Below, piece by piece: positions 5,051-6,840 of a stretch of DNA of 6,840 bases. Both the position numbers and the translations under genes were made by a program. The stretch comes from Candidatus Bipolaricaulota bacterium (GTDB lineage: Bacteria > Bipolaricaulota > Bipolaricaulia > UBA7950 > UBA9294). How positions within the stretch are numbered: the first letter of the stretch is position 1; each line of letters starts with the position of its first letter. Below the pieces are notes generated by a model. The model saw only the letters and a program-made list of their open reading frames with translations. It had not been told where the DNA came from and ran no database searches. The stretch covers positions 1 through 6,840 of the forward strand of contig JAUWNS010000128.1 in the NCBI GenBank assembly GCA_030612485.1, read 5' to 3'.

Positions 5051-6840
5051 GGCCCAACATTGCCGAACGTGCCTTCGAAGATGCGATCGTAAGCGTGCTG
5101 GTGTCCGGTCTCCCGGACGGCTCATCGAGCGGACGCGCGGGCGAGCCGTGGCATGGCTACGGCGAGTTCATCCCCGGTGGATATCGGCTTGGCAAAAGCG
5201 AGGAGTATGATCGGTCTCTCTGTCTGGTCCCGAACGACGTGTACAATTTCATTCTCGCGACCCAACCCAAGGAATGGGGGCGTCTCAAGGAACACTACGG
5301 TGAAGACGTCAAGAAGCGCTTCCTGCAGCGTCTGGCGCACGAGATCGAGCGGCGCGGGACCCTCGATGTTCTGCGGAATGGGATTAAAGATGCCGGCTGC
5401 AAGTTTAAGCTTGCCTTCTTCAAGCCAGCCAGTGGGCTGAACGAGGAGCTGCGCGAGCTGTATCGGGCAAACCAGTTCTCGGTAATCAGGCAACTGCACT
5501 ACAGCGAGAGAAACGAGAACAGCCTGGATCTTGCGCTCTTTCTCAATGGGACCCCGATCTTCACCGCCGAGCTGAAAAACCCTCTGAACGGGCAGAACGT
5601 GGAAGACGCAATGAAACAATACCAGACCGATCGCGATCCACGGGAGCCGCTCTTCTCGTATGGCCGTTGCCTCGCCCACTTAGCCGTCGATCCTAACCTG
5701 GTCTACGTGACAACGCATCTCAGGGGTCAGAAGACACGGTTTCTTCCGTTCAATCGTGGATGGGATCGTGGCGCGGGAAACCCACCTGTGTCCCCGACGC
5801 AGCGTGGCTATGCCACGAGCTATCTGTGGGAGACAATCTGGTCGTGCGACAGCGTGCTCGACCTAATCCGGCAGTTTATTCACGAGGTCGAGGAGTTCGA
5901 CGAGGACGGCCGAAAGACTGGAAGGCGGTTCATCCTCTTCCCTCGATACCACCAGTTGGACGCGGTCCGACGGATGGTGTCCGACGCGCGGGCACGCGGG
6001 CCGGGGCAGTACTACCTGATCCAGCACTCTGCGGGTAGCGGGAAGAGCTTCACGATCGCCTGGCTGGCGCATCAGCTCTCAACGCTGCACGACGCCGAGG
6101 ATTGCCGGGTCTTCGATTCAATCGTTGTGATCACCGATCGGCGGATCCTCGATCGACAGCTCCAGCGAACCGTTCTGCAGTTCGAGCAGACCCTCGGTGT
6201 GGTGGAAAACATCGACAGGACGTCCCGCCAGTTGAAGGACGCGCTCGAGAGTCAGAAGACGATCATCGTCACGACGTTGCAGAAGTTCCCGGTGATTGTA
6301 AACGAGATCGGCAAGCTTCGGGAAAAACGGTTCGCTGTCATCATTGATGAAGCGCACTCATCGCAGTCCGGCGAGCGCAGTAAGAGCCTGAAGGCTGTCC
6401 TCTCCTCCGGGTCCCTCGAGGACGCGGAGCGGAAAGAGGCGGGGGCGGAGACGCCGGAGGAGGAGCTAGAGAATCGTGTTCTCGCCGAGATGGAAACGCG
6501 GGGACGGTTGCCAAACCTGTCGATGTTTGCGTTCACCGCAACGCCGAAGAACAAGACGCTCGAGATCTTCGGCATGAAGCAGGAGGACGGATTGTTCGTG
6601 CCGTTCAGCCTGTACAGCATGAGGCAGGCGATCGAAGAGCGGTTCATCCTCGACGTGCTCGAGAACTACACGACGTACCAGGTGTACTGGAAGCTGCTCA
6701 AGACGGTCGAAGAAGACCCTCGCTACGACAAGTCGAAAGCGACGTACTTGATGAAGCAGTTTGTCGAGCTGCATCCGCACGCGATCAATGAGAAAGTCGC
6801 GATCATGGTGGAGCACTTCGCCTCTCAGGTTCAAGACGCC
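5047..6840 (+). CDS. hsdR: Type I restriction enzyme motor/nuclease subunit HsdR, partial at the 3' end
   Basis: HsdR translocates DNA with ATP hydrolysis and cuts it at a distance from the HsdS-bound site. The frame is open for 598 codons to the window edge; the family is usually about 1,000 residues, so roughly 60% is visible. The N-terminal PD-(D/E)xK nuclease shows D161 (NSLDLALFL), E175-x-K177 (TAELKNP) and a downstream QYQ at 191-193. The superfamily 2 motor shows Walker A HSAGSGKS (327-334, K333), DEAH (434-437) and FTATP (496-500). The start ATG 5047 overlaps the fic remnant's stop; GAGGG (5033-5037) lies 9 bases upstream, and the protein begins MRPNIAERAFEDAI. I see no frameshift, unlike three genes upstream. 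It has no promoter of its own and probably uses that of the fic remnant or read-through from abiE. Confidence 0.95.
   Translation, partial: MRPNIAERAFEDAIVSVLVSGLPDGSSSGRAGEPWHGYGEFIPGGYRLGKSEEYDRSLCLVPNDVYNFILATQPKEWGRLKEHYGEDVKKRFLQRLAHEIERRGTLDVLRNGIKDAGCKFKLAFFKPASGLNEELRELYRANQFSVIRQLHYSERNENSLDLALFLNGTPIFTAELKNPLNGQNVEDAMKQYQTDRDPREPLFSYGRCLAHLAVDPNLVYVTTHLRGQKTRFLPFNRGWDRGAGNPPVSPTQRGYATSYLWETIWSCDSVLDLIRQFIHEVEEFDEDGRKTGRRFILFPRYHQLDAVRRMVSDARARGPGQYYLIQHSAGSGKSFTIAWLAHQLSTLHDAEDCRVFDSIVVITDRRILDRQLQRTVLQFEQTLGVVENIDRTSRQLKDALESQKTIIVTTLQKFPVIVNEIGKLREKRFAVIIDEAHSSQSGERSKSLKAVLSSGSLEDAERKEAGAETPEEELENRVLAEMETRGRLPNLSMFAFTATPKNKTLEIFGMKQEDGLFVPFSLYSMRQAIEERFILDVLENYTTYQVYWKLLKTVEEDPRYDKSKATYLMKQFVELHPHAINEKVAIMVEHFASQVQDA

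Noticed and set aside
5122..5679. 185-residue open frame on the minus strand
   Set aside because: It is antisense to the well-supported hsdR nuclease domain and shows no recognisable motif; it is a shadow of hsdR codon use.
1..6840. CRISPR array, tRNA, rRNA or riboswitch
   Set aside because: No regularly spaced repeats, cloverleaf patterns or known riboswitch cores were seen on either strand.

Overview
The window is the middle of a type I restriction-modification (hsd) locus, all on the + strand, into which toxin-antitoxin modules and gene fragments have been packed between hsdS and hsdR. It looks bacterial: ATGA gene overlaps, Shine-Dalgarno (SD) sites, sigma70-like promoters and defence-island families. 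GC looks moderately high by eye (not counted). I see no marker that fixes the phylum.

Layout. 2-124: C-terminal tail of a probable REP-associated/IS200-like (Y1) transposase-related protein; its stop overlaps the hsdS start. 121-1415: hsdS, the two-domain specificity subunit, split by one missing base near 529-531. 1416-1494: promoter and operator-like repeats. 1495-1790: HigB-type toxin, split by one missing base in a C-run at 1724-1727. 1790-2992: HigA-type antitoxin fused to an ImmA/IrrE-like zinc peptidase domain. 2993-3235: a scar zone with a G-quadruplex motif, a promoter, a 48-bp dyad, the first codons of an unidentified gene, and a diverged fragment of a second hsdS 3' end. 3219-3268: abiE promoter inside a 50-bp dyad. 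3267-3881: AbiEi antitoxin. 3878-4808: AbiEii nucleotidyltransferase toxin, split by one extra base in a C-run at 4195-4198. 4809-4945: promoter and perfect inverted repeat. 4946-5050: a Fic protein reduced to its start and C-terminal tail. 5047-6840: hsdR, open to the end of the window, with nuclease and helicase motifs intact.

How it fits together. HsdS selects the DNA target, HsdR translocates and cuts, and hsdM is expected to lie left of the window. HigB/HigA and AbiEi/AbiEii are two addiction modules nested in the restriction operon. The fic remnant keeps its promoter, operator-like repeat and ribosome site, and its stop overlaps the hsdR start, so hsdR may now be expressed from the former fic control region. 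Three genes (hsdS, higB, abiEii) each carry a single-base change in or beside a short G/C run. That is either parallel decay or consensus error in the sequence, and it decides whether the locus is active.

Most notable: the HigA-ImmA/IrrE fusion, the two ~50-bp dyads over promoters, the fic remnant coupled to hsdR, and the promoter-plus-start of a lost gene joined to an hsdS tail.
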